Assembly (NCBI GenBank): GCA_963995525.1
Contig: OZ023214.1
Span: 40,726,135 to 40,790,134, forward strand
DNA from: Escarpia spicata
Taxonomy: Eukaryota; Annelida; Polychaeta; Sabellida; Siboglinidae
DNA: 64,000 bases
Reading direction: 5' to 3'
Made by a program: the position numbers and the translations under genes
Shown: positions 45,575 through 60,300 of the stretch, piece by piece
How the letters are laid out: every line of letters begins with the position of its first letter
How positions within the stretch are numbered: the first letter of the stretch is position 1
The notes under the pieces: generated by a model
The model's database searches: none
What the model was told of the DNA's origin: nothing
What the model saw: only the letters and a program-made list of their open reading frames with translations

Positions 45575-48500
45575 AGGCATGTTTTCTCTACATAGGCCAC
45601 ACATTACACAAACGTAGATTTTACTGGTCAGATCTGGGATTTTTGGCCAGATATGAGTAATTTTTGTCTCGAAAAGTGCGAAATTTGACTAAAATGAAGT
45701 TAAGCAACTATGTTAACCATTACTTTTCAGGATGTAATCAATGAGTTACAACTGTCCAACCATTTTAGATTTTATCCACGCAAATCATTGGTTATAGTAC
45801 ATAGCATTTGCAAGACACGATTTGGATTTGTTGGTTAATTATGGGTCATTTTTTAACATCAAATTTGACAACAAATTCAAAAAGCTGTTTTTCCCATATT
45901 AGGCCTACTAACACAAGTCGCCAATCAGGTACTGGTTCTGTACATAGGCCAAAGTAAGTTTTTTGCCTGTCACTTTTTGGATTTTTGGTTTAATATCTGT
46001 TAATTAATCAAATAACAAATGTGATTAAATAACAATTTATGCCTTACATTTCAGGGCGCAATCGTTGTTGTTAGCTTGTCAATAATTTAATAACTTTGGC
46101 CACATGTTTCAATATTTACGATTTTGGAAGACAAAATTGCCTCAGCGGGGTTGGGGTGCATACGCACCCGTCGCACCATCCCCCAGCCTACAGGCCTGCC
46201 TTTAGCTACAACGACTGCATGAGACTGACCTGTGTTTTGATTTGTGTCCCTACGTTACAAGAACAATGAAGGCATCTGAAATTGCAGAAAGTTTTGAAGA
46301 AACTTCCACTATCCCCATGGTTACGTTGTTACGCTAACCCGTTGTTACGCTACGGCTGTTTGCATTGCTGCATTTTCCATTAGCCACACTTTGCCTGGAA
46401 ATATGAACGAGCTAATTGTAACTCCAATGCTTCTTTTGTTGGTGATCTCCAGCTTCTGAGGTTCCCTTTCAAACAGATCATATCCGGCTTATAATTATCA
46501 CTTCCAAGTAGACACGGGGTACCCAACATACAACCTTTAAATTAACGTTTCTATGTGATGTTTGTGCACTTAAGGTTATTTTTAATTAAAATCATATTTT
46601 ACACAAAATTAATTTAAAAAAATGTTTTGTCTACACGAGGCCTACTGTGTATATTACAAGACGTCAACCTGTTTAATATATACATAGGTCACTGATTACG
46701 AAATGAGGTTTTCGACGCCATTTTGTTTTTGTTTTGGTCCAACATGGGCCATATTGGTCTTATAAATTGCAAAATTTGAGCGAAATATTATTAAATAACC
46801 ATTTTAAACCTCATATTTCAGGATATATCGAGTGCGTTACAACCTGCCAATGACATCAGATTGTTTTACTTACTGTAATGATTATAGCATAATGCGTTCA
46901 CAATATTATGTGTTCACCTCCAAACCAATACGGTACACCACACCACCTGCAGATGAACATTTCTATGTGTCCAATGTAGTGCCATCTCTTCCAAAATTAC
47001 CAAGTACAACCCAATAGTTCGTCTTACTGAATCCAGCCGGTGATGTTGTGGAGTCGGAAGCTATCAATTTAATGCGTGGAACCCAAGGATGTTGTCCGTT
47101 GCTTATTGTACATGTTTGGCGGTAATCTGACAAACAAGGAACTTTTTTTGCTGAGCTGTACCACTGACCATCCAAACTTCATATTCTTGCATGTCACAAA
47201 TAAAGACAAGCAAGAAGAGGAAAATGCATGTGTCTATATGTACACGACCACTATCCTGTTGATCGTGCTTGTCACTTCACTGCACCACAGGCATGTAATA
47301 TGAGGCGCGTGTCTGCTTCCTTACTTAAATGCACATCTCGAACAACTGATTTTGCGCTTTTGTTGTCTTTAAATCCCCCACCCACGACGAGTTCACATCC
47401 ATCGGGCAGGTGCTTTCCGTGCTCCACCATGTAAAGGATGAGAAAGTGAGTCAGGTCAGGCCTGTTTTTATCTAGGGACATGAATGAACTCCACATGTTA
47501 GGTAATGGTACATCAACGTCGTTGAACTAACTTACGTATTGACCTGTTTTTGGCAATTAATTTATCTTCGACTGTTTCTTTAACTGGGTCTACTATAACA
47601 GTGGAAGCTGTTCTTTCCGTTGATGATTTCTTTAAAGACATCAGGATCCAATAATTATCTTGTGAACGCACTGTGTTATAACCATTAATGCATGTTAAAA
47701 CAATCTGATATGGTTGCAGGTTACAACACTGATTACATCCTGTCATATGAGGTTTAAAATGGTTACCTAATAATTTGTTGTTAAAATATTGCAATTTCTG
47801 TTTGTAAATGTCCCATATTGGACCAAATATAAAATGAATTGGCAGCTAAAATGTCATTATGTAATTAGTGACCCACGTATAGAAATCTTAAACAGGTTGG
47901 TAGCATACGCAGTAGGACACACGTATAGGCTTATACCCAATTCTGTGTCAAATTTGATATTCCACAAAAACAGCTCATAATAGGCATAAAATCACATAGA
48001 AGAGTTCATCTGCAGGTTGTGTGTTGTTGTCCATATCCACCTGGAGGTGTCGATCAAGCCGGTTGGTTGGTTGAAAGGGGCACTAGGAGCTGGAAAAGGC
48101 TACTACCAACAAAATGTGCATTGGGATTACATTTAGCTCATCCACATGTCCAGACGAAGGTGTGGCTATAGTAGTGTTTGAACTATACACTTACCCACTA
48201 ACCACCTATTTTTCCGCCGGGTCAGTAACTTTTTGTGTGTTACATATCTGTGTGACTGTCTACATTTTGGTGAACTAACACATTTACTGCAGTATTCATA
48301 TCAGCTAAATGTAAGAACCAAACTCTTGACAAAAAGTATTTGCCCTGAAATGTTATTGAAAAACGCGGCGCTCACGTTTACTGAACTATATTGTTAATAA
48401 ATTGTCCAGGACGTATCTAAAGGTGATGTAATGTAATTTTGGTCAATCAAAACGAGAGGCCACCAGTAGTGCATACATTGTATCTAAACAACTTGGATTT

Positions 48501-49860
48501 AGGGAAAAGGGAGAAATCTGCGGCGCAAAAACGTTTTGAAAGATGCGGGACGTGAGGTCCGGCTACCCTGAACGCTGGGCTGAGGCAGATACAACTATGT
48601 AAACAGTCGAACCATCATATACATGGGGTGTACGGATGATTGGTAAACATTTCCTGCAATCTTTATTGAGCTTGTAACTCGGGGATGCGAGTCCAAATGC
48701 AGTACTGTCTCCTGCAACTGCAGTCGGAGTAGCCCAATGGAGGCCCGTATGATATGAGAGGGTGCAATGGGTGTGCACGCACCCCTCCGGTGAGGCAATT
48801 TTGCTTCCCGCATCGTAAACATTGAAACATGTGGCCAACCATATGATATGATTGGCAAGTTGCAACACACCGATTACACCTTGAAATATAATGGATAATT
48901 TGTCATAAAACCATAATTGTGGTTATTTGGTTGAATAACCCATCTTTAACCAAACATCCAAAACCTGACCACCTACCAGTGACCTATGTACCAAACCATT
49001 GCCTAGTTGGCGATTTTTAACATCAGTAGTAGGCCTCATGTAGACAAAAAAAAATCTAAATTGTGTCTAGCAAACGCCATGTACGATAACCGATGATATA
49101 TGTGGACAAAATCTAGTGGTTGGAAAACTGTAGCCCACCGATGCCATTAAAAAAATAATAGTTAACATACCGTATTCGTTCTATTAAACATACAGTACGC
49201 TTAACAAATATTTGAGACAAGAAAATAATGTCAATTTTGTGTTCCAATAAGAGTACAGGGGTGTGCACCCATTTTCTTTGGTTCCTGTGGTTCCCGAGTA
49301 CAGTCATCGCAGCAGACATGATGGGCAAGCGATTTATGCATTTCACATATGAGCAACAGGATACCAGAACACTGTAGAAATCTGTAAATTTGTTTTGATG
49401 TTGTTTCATTACCAAACTTTGAATCTAGTGTGATATTGGTAGAAATTAAAACACAATGATGAATTCAACAGTCCAGGTTGGCATTGAGAACACTGTCAGG
49501 GTGTCGGATGCTGCTAAAAAGGGGGTATATGCTAATTAGGGCATGTACGCTTAATAGAACGGTCGTTGCTTAACTACATTTTGGTTAGTTTTTGCATTTT
49601 TTGGGAAAAAAATTACTCATGTCTAGCCAAACCCCCAAATTAGACTCGCAAAAACTCCGATTTGGTAATGTGTGGCCTATATAGAGAAACTTTAAGCTGA
49701 TTTGTACACATGTAACACTGTCATTATGTTATATAGAGCCATAATACGGTTTTGATCAAATTTTACATAAAAATCCGTTTTCTGACCTAAAAATAAAAAA
49801 TCAGAAAGTCCAACATAATCTGTAACATATATAGAGAACATTTAAAATGGTTGGCTGTTT
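45575..49860. mobile_element. Degenerate element with inverted arms
   Basis: The left part (about 45575-46000) matches the complement of parts of 48990-49130 and 49560-49690: TAGGCCACACATTA, AAATGAAGTTAAGCAAC, CCAACCA..AGATTTT.TCCAC and AGGCCTACTA all recur inverted in the same order. The right arm has about 430 bp of extra DNA inside it. A module containing GATGTAATCAATGAGTTACAA recurs near 45730, 46060 and 46825, and inverted near 47730 and 48870. The interior includes the broken gene at 46963-47496. Probably an old DNA transposon with several rearrangements. Confidence 0.55.
46963..47496 (-). pseudogene. Broken gene with EADTRLILHA motif
   Basis: The minus strand reads MVEHGKHLPDGCELVVGGG and then VHLSKEADTRLILHACGAVK. 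After a stop it continues with YEVWMVSGTAQQKKF, and in another frame a LGFHALN-like piece. An (E)EADTR(M/I/L)ILHA motif followed by a WM..G.....KF block and a FHALTGCD-like block is a combination I know from large uncharacterised invertebrate families. Several frame breaks make this copy dead. Function unknown. Confidence 0.45.
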
Positions 49861-49869
49861 GTAACTTTT

Positions 49870-50860
49870 TCTGAGCACTTTTCTCGTCCTTGGCCTTCCG
49901 GACTATTAGCAAAGCGCATCCCCGTCAACGTCTGGGAAACATTGCAGAGGTCTGACATTGGTGGAGGTGGGCAAAATTGCTAGGCAAACATGTAGCCTAA
50001 CATGTGACTGGTCTCTGACCCTAGTTGAGGGAATTTTAAGTCTTGTCAAATGTGGTGTTGTACGCCAAAGTGCAAAAGTCAAACATCTACTTAATTTATG
50101 TCATCATCAAATACGGTAGACTGCAAAGAATGTCACAACACAGAAATCACAACAATAAATTTATTAGATCTGGCAGTGACAAAAGTACTACAGTTATAAA
50201 CTAGCAAAACACTACATTCCTGATTGTGTTCAGATGGTGCAACGCATGTTGAGATAAGAACAACAAAGTTAAGATTATCACAACATAATTTTATATTTTG
50301 AAATAATAATCTACCAATTGCCTTCGTGGAAAGTCAAGCCACTGTAAACTGCCTTTTGAATTTGTTTAACAATCAACTACTTCAAACATTGATAACAGCA
50401 GTAAGATGTCTATCATATGTCAACAAGTCATATATTGTGTAAACACACAGTGAAGTAGAAAACATTTTCAGTAGGTGTCATATGATTTAAACAGAAACCT
50501 ACATTGTAAGGTCAGCTGGATATGTACACCACTGCTGCCTTGGTATTACTTCACCTTACTTTGTGCATGTGTTTAATGCGTATATGTCCTTATCAGAAGC
50601 AGTTTATTATGAAAACTCAAACCAACCACTGAAATACAATAGCAAAAATGTATTTAAAAGTGAATAATGGAAGTAAATACTTGTACCGTGTACTGGCTAA
50701 ATGAACATGTTTATTATTGATGAAATGTGCCAGTGTAAAGTGCCAAAAGTATCCATACGCCAGAAGTAATCTGCTGTGTACTTCACATGCAGTGAAAAAC
50801 GCCACCTGCTATTTCAGCCATCAGTTGTACTGCCACGACAAAAATCAGCTCCAAATTTTA
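49870..50860. other. Intergenic stretch
   Basis: AT-rich, no gene recognised. It ends at the presumed 3' end of the minus-strand Sel1-repeat gene. Confidence 0.5.
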
Positions 50861-50873
50861 TTTTCTGCATTTT

Positions 50874-50886
50874 TTTATTCTTTATT
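50874..50886 (-). terminator. Polyadenylation signals of the Sel1-repeat gene
   Basis: Two AATAAA hexamers on the minus strand (50879-50874 and 50886-50881), about 300 bases after the stop codon. Confidence 0.55.
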
Positions 50887-51180
50887 TCCTAATAATAATA
50901 ATTCCTCAAGTTATTACACTTATGTTTATGCTATATATCATAACATTTTAACAATCTAAGTTATAATAGCCAAAAACCTCTCTCTTTCTATTCTAACAAT
51001 TTAAATATTAAACTGAAACATATTATCGTACTCTCGGCCCATTACACCTGCATTAAACCATTTTACTTTTTGTATCATCAAAGAAGCTGAATAACCTGCA
51101 TAACATTTTAAATGTGCTATATTCACAAAAAGATGTGAACAACATTAGGCCACACAAACTGCAACATGTTAACATGGCAG

Positions 51181-51352
51181 CTATAAAATACATGTCGGAC
51201 ATAATGAATCTGTTTCTTCCATCTCTTTAATCACATGTTCTTCCCTGACCTGTCCCTTATTCACACCCCCCTCTCGCACAGACTTCTTCCATTGCCATAT
51301 TCGCCTGTTTCACGCCATTCTTCGCAGCATGCTTGATCAACTTGTGAGCCTC
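51181..51352 (-). CDS. Sel1 gene exon 5
   Basis: Acceptor TATACAG. The reading frame that fits exon 4 encodes EAHKLIKHAAKNGVKQAIWQ, a polar tail, and DSLCPTCIL followed by TAG. Confidence 0.75.
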
Positions 51353-54300
51353 CCTGTATAGAGATGGCAGAACATGATTGTAATTATATCAAACATATTA
51401 TGGATAAATAATTATAACTAGTTCAGACTCGGACAGATTAATACACATCAGCAACTTAATTTAAAAGAAAGTGTATACTGCAAGCACACAGCCAGCCATC
51501 CTACGCTGCAAACAAACATCTTACCATCCTACACTGCAAACACACAGCCTGCCATCCTACACTGCAAACACACAGTCTGCCATTGTATGCTGCAAACTCA
51601 CATCCTACCATCATACACTTCAAACACACAATTTGTTATCCTACACTGCAAACACAGTCTGCCATTGTATGCTGCAAACACACATCCTACCATCATACAC
51701 TTCAAACACACAATTTGTTATCCTACACTGCAAAGACACAGCCAGCCATCCTACACTGCAAACACACAATCTGCCATCCTACACTGCAAACACACAACCT
51801 ACCATCCTACATTGCAAACACACAACCTGCCATCCAACACTGCAAACACACAGCCAGTCATCCTACACTACAAACGCATGGCCTGCCATTCTACACTGCA
51901 AAAACACAGCCTGCCATCATACATTACAAACACACAGCCTGCCATCCAACATTGCAAACACACAGCCTGCCACCATACACTGCAAATACACAGCCTGCCA
52001 CCCTACACTGCAAATACACAGCCTGTCATATTACATAACAAATAAACAGCCTGCATTCCTACACTGCAAACACACAGCCTGCCATCCTACATTGCAAACA
52101 CACAGCCTGCCATCCTACATTGCAAACACACAGCCTGCCATCATACACTGCACACACACAGCCTGCCATCCTACACTGCAAACACACAGCCCGCCATCAC
52201 ACACTGCAAACACACAGCCTGCTGTCATACACTGCAAACACACAGCCTATCACACTACACTGCAAACACACAGCCTGCCATCCTATACCACAAACACACA
52301 GTCTGCCATCCTACATTGCAAACAAACAACCTGCCATCCAACACCGCAAACACACAGCCTGCCATCCTACATTGCAAACACACAGCTTGCCATCATACAC
52401 TGCAAATGCACAGCCTGCCATCATACACTGCAAACACACAGCCTGTCATCATATACTGCAAACACACACCCTGCCATCCTACACTGCAAACATACTGGCT
52501 GCCATCCTACACTGCAAAAAAACAGCCTGCATTCCTACAGTGCAAACACACAGCCTGTCATCCTACACTGCAAATACACAACCAGCCATCCTACACATGT
52601 AGACTACACACTACGATAGATACCTTCAGTAAGTCAACATTGAAATCTATTAACTGCAATTTATTACACACAATTTTAAAGTTGCTTTAGTTTTAAATTG
52701 ACTGAAAAGATTTACTCCAGATACTGTTTCAAATAAAAAAGGAAATGTCTCTAATAAAACACGACACTTATTGCTATGCAATTAGTGTAACAACAGATTA
52801 TATTAAACCAATTTGGTTTACTTAAGAGATCATCTTAGAACATTGATGTCCGATATCAGACAAAATTACTTTCATTTGGGGGAGGGGTCAAAGGCAGTTA
52901 TTGTCTGGCGTCAGACATCAATATTTTACGCTTCAAACCAATACTGAATATACTGATATCATATCAATTTTTACAAACTTTCATCTGGGGGATGGGGGCT
53001 GATGAGAGTAATTTCATCTGATATCGGACATCAATGTTCTGAGATGATTCCTTAGCACCAAATCAAATGTCTGTCACGAAGTAAACATTTCCTGAAATAA
53101 GTACATGTATATCTTTAGACAGTCTCTGTAAGTTTTTTAAAGACAACAGTTATTTAATTATTACTATTTTGTTAATATTCATCTTGTCAGTAAAAAATCT
53201 ACCATTGCCCTGATTATGTTCATTTTACTCAATACATTTCTTGTCTACAAATCCTTCCGATGCTTAATTTATTTGTTTGTAGACCCAAAAGAGAAAATAG
53301 ATCTGGAAGACTAATGCAAACTAGTGTAGCAAGTCCCGTGTATAAGTTATGATATGGCCTATACATGAGTCAGGGAGACTGTTTTAGACCAGACTAGAAG
53401 AACAGAAGAAAGATGTGGAGGACATGCCAACTACGAAGACTGGAGTGCAGTGGCAGCGAGCAACAGAGATGAGAGTAACTACCAGCTTCCGTATGTCTAC
53501 GACAATGTCAGCTAACTGGGACATCAGTGGCAACAATGAAGCCATCTTGAGAAAAACAAAAGTCTTAATACGGATCATTTTACTTTTAGGTACGATAACA
53601 TCATATTGATTTGGGGTGGAAAGAAACTGTTGAAAGGAGGCAGTCTGTTCCAAGGTTTTTATTAATTAATTAATATAATCAATATTCTTAAGACTATAAT
53701 AACTATGTTGAACGTACACTGACCACCAAATTGTGCTTAGCAAACCCATAACGTCATTCACAATTTAGAAGATACCCCTCAGAGCATGTTCAAATGGTAA
53801 ACAACATATCCAGTTTCAAAACTTCCAGTTTCAAAACAAGCTTCATTGGCAATGTTGCTGAGCCGGGCTGAGTTAGTTCATATTCAACAATTTCCCATTT
53901 CCACACATCCAACGCAGCAGATGTCCTGTTACAAATTACTATGCTGGATAATTCTGGGTAGAGGAACTGACTGACTCCCTGTAAGTTTTCGTACACACCC
54001 TGGTTTGAGAAGGTCTGTGCGGATTCCCTGCAGATGTCCAACAGCGACGTTGTAGGAAGCATGTGGGTGGCCTTGGTCAGCTGCTTTCCTGTAGCACAAC
54101 ATTAAATCTGCCAATAAATTGTTAAATCATCGTAGTATATTAACACTGTGCCACTAGAGTGAACAGAAAGTATGCAATAAGGCTGAACTATTGGAATGTT
54201 GCAAATATTATTTAAAGGTGGTTTGAGAAACAAGTAAGAATTTTTTATCAACTAATTACAGTTTACAAGTTTATTCATTTATGAAACAGCAACTCAACTG

Positions 54301-57300
54301 TTCCTGTATTTTATGTTTATTTTATTAGTCAAACGCATCACCTTATTTAATGGCTTGATTCTCAATCTTGTAAGTCATGCCAACGAGATTTTGGAAACAG
54401 GTTTACTAGAGCACAATAAAATAAAAAAGGATGACATACTTGAACCAGTGCATTGCAATGTGATGATCCTTGTCAACACCAGCACCTAGAAGACACATTG
54501 AAAACATCCATAAGTCAGTCTTTCAGGGCTTTTCATTTAGTACTGTATTATAAATATATTAATACAAACACTTCTATCATGCCAAAACATATGCAAACCC
54601 AAGCTCAGAGGAGAATCAAAATCAATCTCATAAATCAGTACATACGTCAAAACTGTCAACAAATGGACTGATATTTTAACAAGTGTAACCAAAATTTAAA
54701 TGATAAGTCCATATGACAGCGAAATGTTATTACGGTGTTTCCTACTGATCTAACAGTAACACAAACAAGGAGTGAACTCCTAAGAGATGACGTGGCAACA
54801 AAGAAAGCCCTTGTTGCAATTTCTGTTTCCAATTTGCAGTACACAAAAAAGACCATCCATAAATTAAATTTACAACCGTAAATAATTTAACCAAGACTGT
54901 CTGTTCATGACTGAAGAGGTTCATCAAACCGGATGGTTCAAATGAATGATATCTTTACTTATTTCACTGTCAGTTCACTTTTTCTCATGACTTTTCGGGT
55001 GCTTTTAGCAATTTTTCTCAGATGACTACTGCTAGATAAAACAGCCACTTAGGGCACAGTTGCGGGGGGCACACACCAGAGTGATTACATCTGTGCGGGA
55101 CTACCCTGTTGCAGCTGAAACGTAAAAAAAAAAGGTAAACTGACAGTGAAATAAGAAAAACATCCCTCGTCTTCTGTTCACTCACATTTTAATCTAGGTA
55201 AAACATACTGCTTCAACAACTTTGAGAAATGCAAGAGTGAGTTTGGTTTCAGCAGAAAGACTCACCGTGCAGATATCTCTGTCCAACCTGGTGCTGGGCA
55301 GGTGCATAGCCCAACTTTGCATAACCGTGAGTTATGTGAAAATGAACATTGTCGAAATAGAAGTAGCAGTACAGCGCAAATGACAACGTTCCGATGACTA
55401 CCACAGCCTGTAGGGGCAAGAAAGTAACATGAGACACCACAATATGACCTAGACTGTGAAACGCAGAAAAAATAATAAACTAGTAAATGCTAAGATCTAA
55501 TTATTGATTAATAAAGCTACTAAGAATTACAATTAAATACAGAATATATATCAATTAATAAAATATTTAAAGACTGAAAGTTGCAAAGACAAACCAAAAT
55601 GCAAAAAGAAACTGTAAATCAAAATACATAAATTCTGAGTAATAATTTTCCATTGATATGAGTCAAGTTTATCGAAGTCAGAAAGCACCATGAGCCCTGC
55701 CACTATACAACTTAACATAATATTTATCAAGTTATAACAACTGTAACCTTTACTCAATGGACTAGACATAAACAATGGCTTAATACATTTTATGAATAAA
55801 TTTATACAAGCAATTCACATCTGAGAATACAGTACAAAATGTCTGCGTAGGATAATATGACCACAAAGTATAAACACAACATACTGAAATTGAGTTACCT
55901 GTTTTCACCGCATGTTAAAGGTTCTATGCACGGCTGTTGTCACCAACATAACAAAACAAACAAAAGAAAATAAATTAATAAACACAAGAAATACATCAAA
56001 ACAAGTCTTGTAAAAATAAAATATCCATCACTGTTAGTGCAGTTAAAATTGCAATGTCTTTGCTTACTGCAGTTACAAATCAGTCGGCAAAACTGGACAT
56101 GTAACTAAGCACTACAAAATAATGTATAATAAAACAATTAATTTAATAATAATGTTTTAAACATTATTTTGCAGCATTTTTATTAAAAGCCCAATACACT
56201 TTACATAAAGTTACATAAAATAGGACATTTACACAAAAAACATGCTATTATAGGCTCCTGTAAATGCCAAGTGTTAATGAATGATGCATACTTTTGTCAC
56301 TGTTTATTCTAATGTGTTATGAAACGAGAGACGTAAATTATTTGCATAAATTATCTGCATAGATCTATCCACACCTAAATGGCAATGGATGAGGACAGGA
56401 CACTCCTTGGAAACACACAAGGATGGATCACCAAAAACTGGAACAATTTGATGATATTTACAAGGACACCTACGTGCTTCTAGTTGTGACGATCAATTGT
56501 TCAGATTACCTCTAGAGGCATTCTGTTTGCATAATACATGTATACCGTGTGTTGAATAAGTAATAAATGCATAATTTTTTGTGACAGCAGAAATGGCTAG
56601 AAGTTTTTTAGTATACTAGGATTAAATGTACGTACACGAAAACGAAAACAGCCACAAGTATGTATATATTTACTGACTACTTGGAGAAACATACCCTTTA
56701 ACACTACACAGGTATACACTACACAGACGTACATTAATTGGGCAAAGTGCCAACTTGGGCTGAATTATTAAACACTACAATCAGCTGCAGTGTATTTTGC
56801 AGTATAGGTCCTCCACAGCCAGTTCACATGATACGGCAGAGCTAGTGGAGCAGGGTAATATTGATTTCCTTCTTGTAATGCATCAAATATGAACAAAGGC
56901 CGTTCTATTAGTGTTGGTGTTGTTGTAAAGCGGTCATGTGTGGCCAAGTTCCAGTGACTGCCACGTCACGGTCCAACGGTAGCAGCAGCCACTGTATCCC
57001 TCAGAGGATGGAGGTGTTGGAGATATTCTGCTTCCATGTGTGTTCTTGGGAGAAACTGACATGGTTTTAAACATTTTCAATACTAAAAAAATTAGCTTAA
57101 AATAATTTATACAGTTACCACTATACTGGGTTATATAGTTATCAGCATACATAATAGGATATTTGTTTTCACAAAAATCTGAAGAAATGTTTGTGAAAGA
57201 GATCCTATTATTATAAATCTCTAAGACCAGTTTAATTGATTAATGGCCGTGTAACTGTTTGCTGGAAAGATAATTTTTTCATATACAAAGTATTTTTACC

Positions 57301-60300
57301 TAGTAGAGGCTTTTGTCTAACGTCTCACGCTGACTTCTTCAGTACCAATGACGCTGAATGATGTCATCGGATTCTTCGGTTGGGTTCCTTGTCTACAAGG
57401 AGCGAAAATTGTAGACAAGGAACCCAACCAAAGAATCCGGCATATCAAGGAAGCCATCTGGATCAGGAAGACCAGAACACCCACCAACAGAGACAAGGGC
57501 AATTACGAACTGCCTCACGTGTACGATGATGTTAGACGAAAGCCCCTACCAGGTAAAAATCCACTTTGGATATGACAAAATGAAAGTTTTTGATCTGAAA
57601 AAGAACTATCCTGAAGAATGTTCAGTAATATTTGCTGGAAAATTACATTGATGATAGTGTTTGGGCTGTCAAATTGGTTTGAGCTTGTTATGGCACGATC
57701 ACTGTACCTGGTACACTGTACTTGTATAATATAAAAGTGACAAATTAGTAGGTTTATGTGGGAACCTAGTTTTTACAGGTTTCAATAACATTAGCAGCCC
57801 ATGCTAGAAATGTGTGATTGATTTGCATGAACTCAATATGAAATTGCCATAATTATGTTGGCTAATTTCTAAAATATTTGTTTAACTGTTAAGCCTTGAG
57901 CATTACATTGTTAATTACGGCACAAAACATTAATATTTTTATTAACTTTCATTTATTAAAACTAATACAACAGTTAAAATATTCAATGTTTGTCAAAAAT
58001 GTAACATTTTATTAATCTTTATTTGCCTAATTTAAGAATTTTTTTGGAATTTAATTAACTGTTTTAATAATGTTGGTGCTATACTATTGTAACTTTATAC
58101 ATTAATACCTTGTAAATCTTCAGTATTATTTATAACTTTCGCTGGCAGCTAGTTTATCTCACAATGAAGGCAGAGCCGTTTTTTGGTGGCTTAAAACCAT
58201 GAAAAATGTGTAGTGGCCCTGCTCTTGATCAATTTTTATAACTGATTTGAAGTTCTGCTGACCCAAATTATGAGTGCCAGAGCAGTTTATACCTTAAGTA
58301 CTTAGCACTTATAATGGGGAATTTCTAAATAACACTGCAAATAGAGAGTGATTATGCCCAAGCCATTGTTTTAATGATAACGGGACAAAATTATTTTCCT
58401 TGCAATGTTTCAAAATATATTAAATATTAACGTAAATTTCTTATGTACACAACATATTATAACTATGTTATATGTGTTGAGATCTGGTGCTGCACTATTG
58501 TTGAAATAGATTAAACTCTGAGCGAGGTTGCTTTGAAACGAACAAAACATAAATAATATGGTGCTAATTAATGAAGACACATGGTTGGCAGATTGGCAGT
58601 GGGTATACCCCAGGCTGCAAGGTGGAGGGCCCCTACAAAAAGTCAGCAGTACCAAATATCTAGGCTTGGAAATCACCAAGGGGCAAACTGGGCAAACACA
58701 GCCAAAGCAAAGGCAAACAGAACAAGTGCCTTTGTGTATAGAAATATCAGCTCTAGGTTGCCCAAAATCAATCCAAACCACCTGTTATTTAAGAGTCTCA
58801 TCCGCCTTATCGTGGAATACACCACCAGTGCCTGGGATCCACATCAACAATATCTCTCAAACTCCCTAGAACGTGTCTAGCAATGCTCAGAACATCCCAT
58901 CTCACATGACTTACAACCACAGCTGTTGTCATAGAACTTGGCCTTGAACTTCTCCAAACTTGATGAATCATCAGCAATCCACCATGATGTAGACAACCAT
59001 GGGTGGTCTTGCTGACATCAAGCAGAGGGAAAACAACATCATTCCGTTCACCCAATTGACATGGGGCCAGTCTTCCAAACTCCTCATCCCCAACTCCAAA
59101 ACTGACAGAACTCCATCATACAGATCCCCAGCTGCCTTCAGAACCATCCTTGAATGGTGGCTCCGGGCACTCTCTCCCTCTAAATATCCCCTACTTTTAA
59201 CAAGTTTTCATCCCATTTTAAAGTTTTGTCTTGTTTGCCAGCCAGCAAACACCTCTCATTGTGGGATATTGCCTAGTATTGGGCTTACCACAGTATTCAA
59301 GATAACATAAGGTACCTCTGTACACTGGTAGTAGCATCAGAATATACTGGGCCAGAGGTTATAAAGCCGTACTCGATGCTCAGAATTTCATGCTCAAGCC
59401 TCGCTTTCACACCATGCTCACGGAGGTTATAAAACTATCTGAGCACGTAATCATTCTCAGACATGAGCATGAAATGTCTAAATTCTGAGTATGCTATGGA
59501 CCTTGCTCAACGCCGTACTCAAACAAACAAAGATGGCAGCTTACTTAGAAATTAGTTGAATTCGTTGTCCAAGTTTGAAGTTTTCAAGAAGAAACCCAGC
59601 TTGATATCAGCGTCTGAGTCACTTCCGAGATGGAATCAATCCATTTGAAGAAGTGGTGTAACAAGAAATTAGCAAAAGATTCCATGTTATGCCTCAAATT
59701 GCACTATTTACTGAAAATGCGTCAAATCTAGCGGGAGACACTACGACACGATGTTACAACGTTTAAGTTTTGGTGGCACCTTTTTGACGACGGGGACCAT
59801 TTGTTTACTGCTACTGCTTGGCGATACAATTTCACGATCAACTGCCGAGCACCTCATACAAATCGCTTCTCCAAAACAGTGTTGCTTACCTGGACGATTA
59901 ATAAGAGACCGAGATGGTTATTCCGTCAAAACGAGTGCAGGATGGAAGACCATAACATAACTGAGCTCAAATCCAGCATGGTGGTGAAGATAGTGAATTT
60001 TATCAGTGACTAATCTAGTGCAGTTTAATATAGTAGTATTTCAAAGATAAGAAACAAGCAAATGTGAAGCAGACTATGTAAAACAACTTAAAATGTTGTT
60101 ATTATACAAGTATGTTATGTGTATATACTATCCTCTTAAACGTGTAGTTGTACAGCAAAATGTAATAATATTATATATACATATCTGTATGAAAACAACT
60201 GTTATGTATAACACAGATTTGGGTCAAATAACTATTTTGAACTTAGTCTTTGCAAATAATAATTATTGTATAATGAAACAGTTATAAAAGTATTATTAAG

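Noticed and set aside
51471..52619. 382-codon open frame on the plus strand
   Set aside because: It consists only of the 28-bp minisatellite read through all phases; no start context, splice sites or non-repeat content.
53790..54062. Minus-strand 90-codon frame overlapping Sel1 gene exon 4
   Set aside because: Its start shares DNA with exon 4 but in a different frame from the Sel1 repeat, and no domain is recognisable; probably chance.
56934..57152. Possible extra exon of the Sel1 gene
   Set aside because: Open frame without a convincing acceptor and donor in a compatible phase; exons 1 and 2 already join in phase 0.
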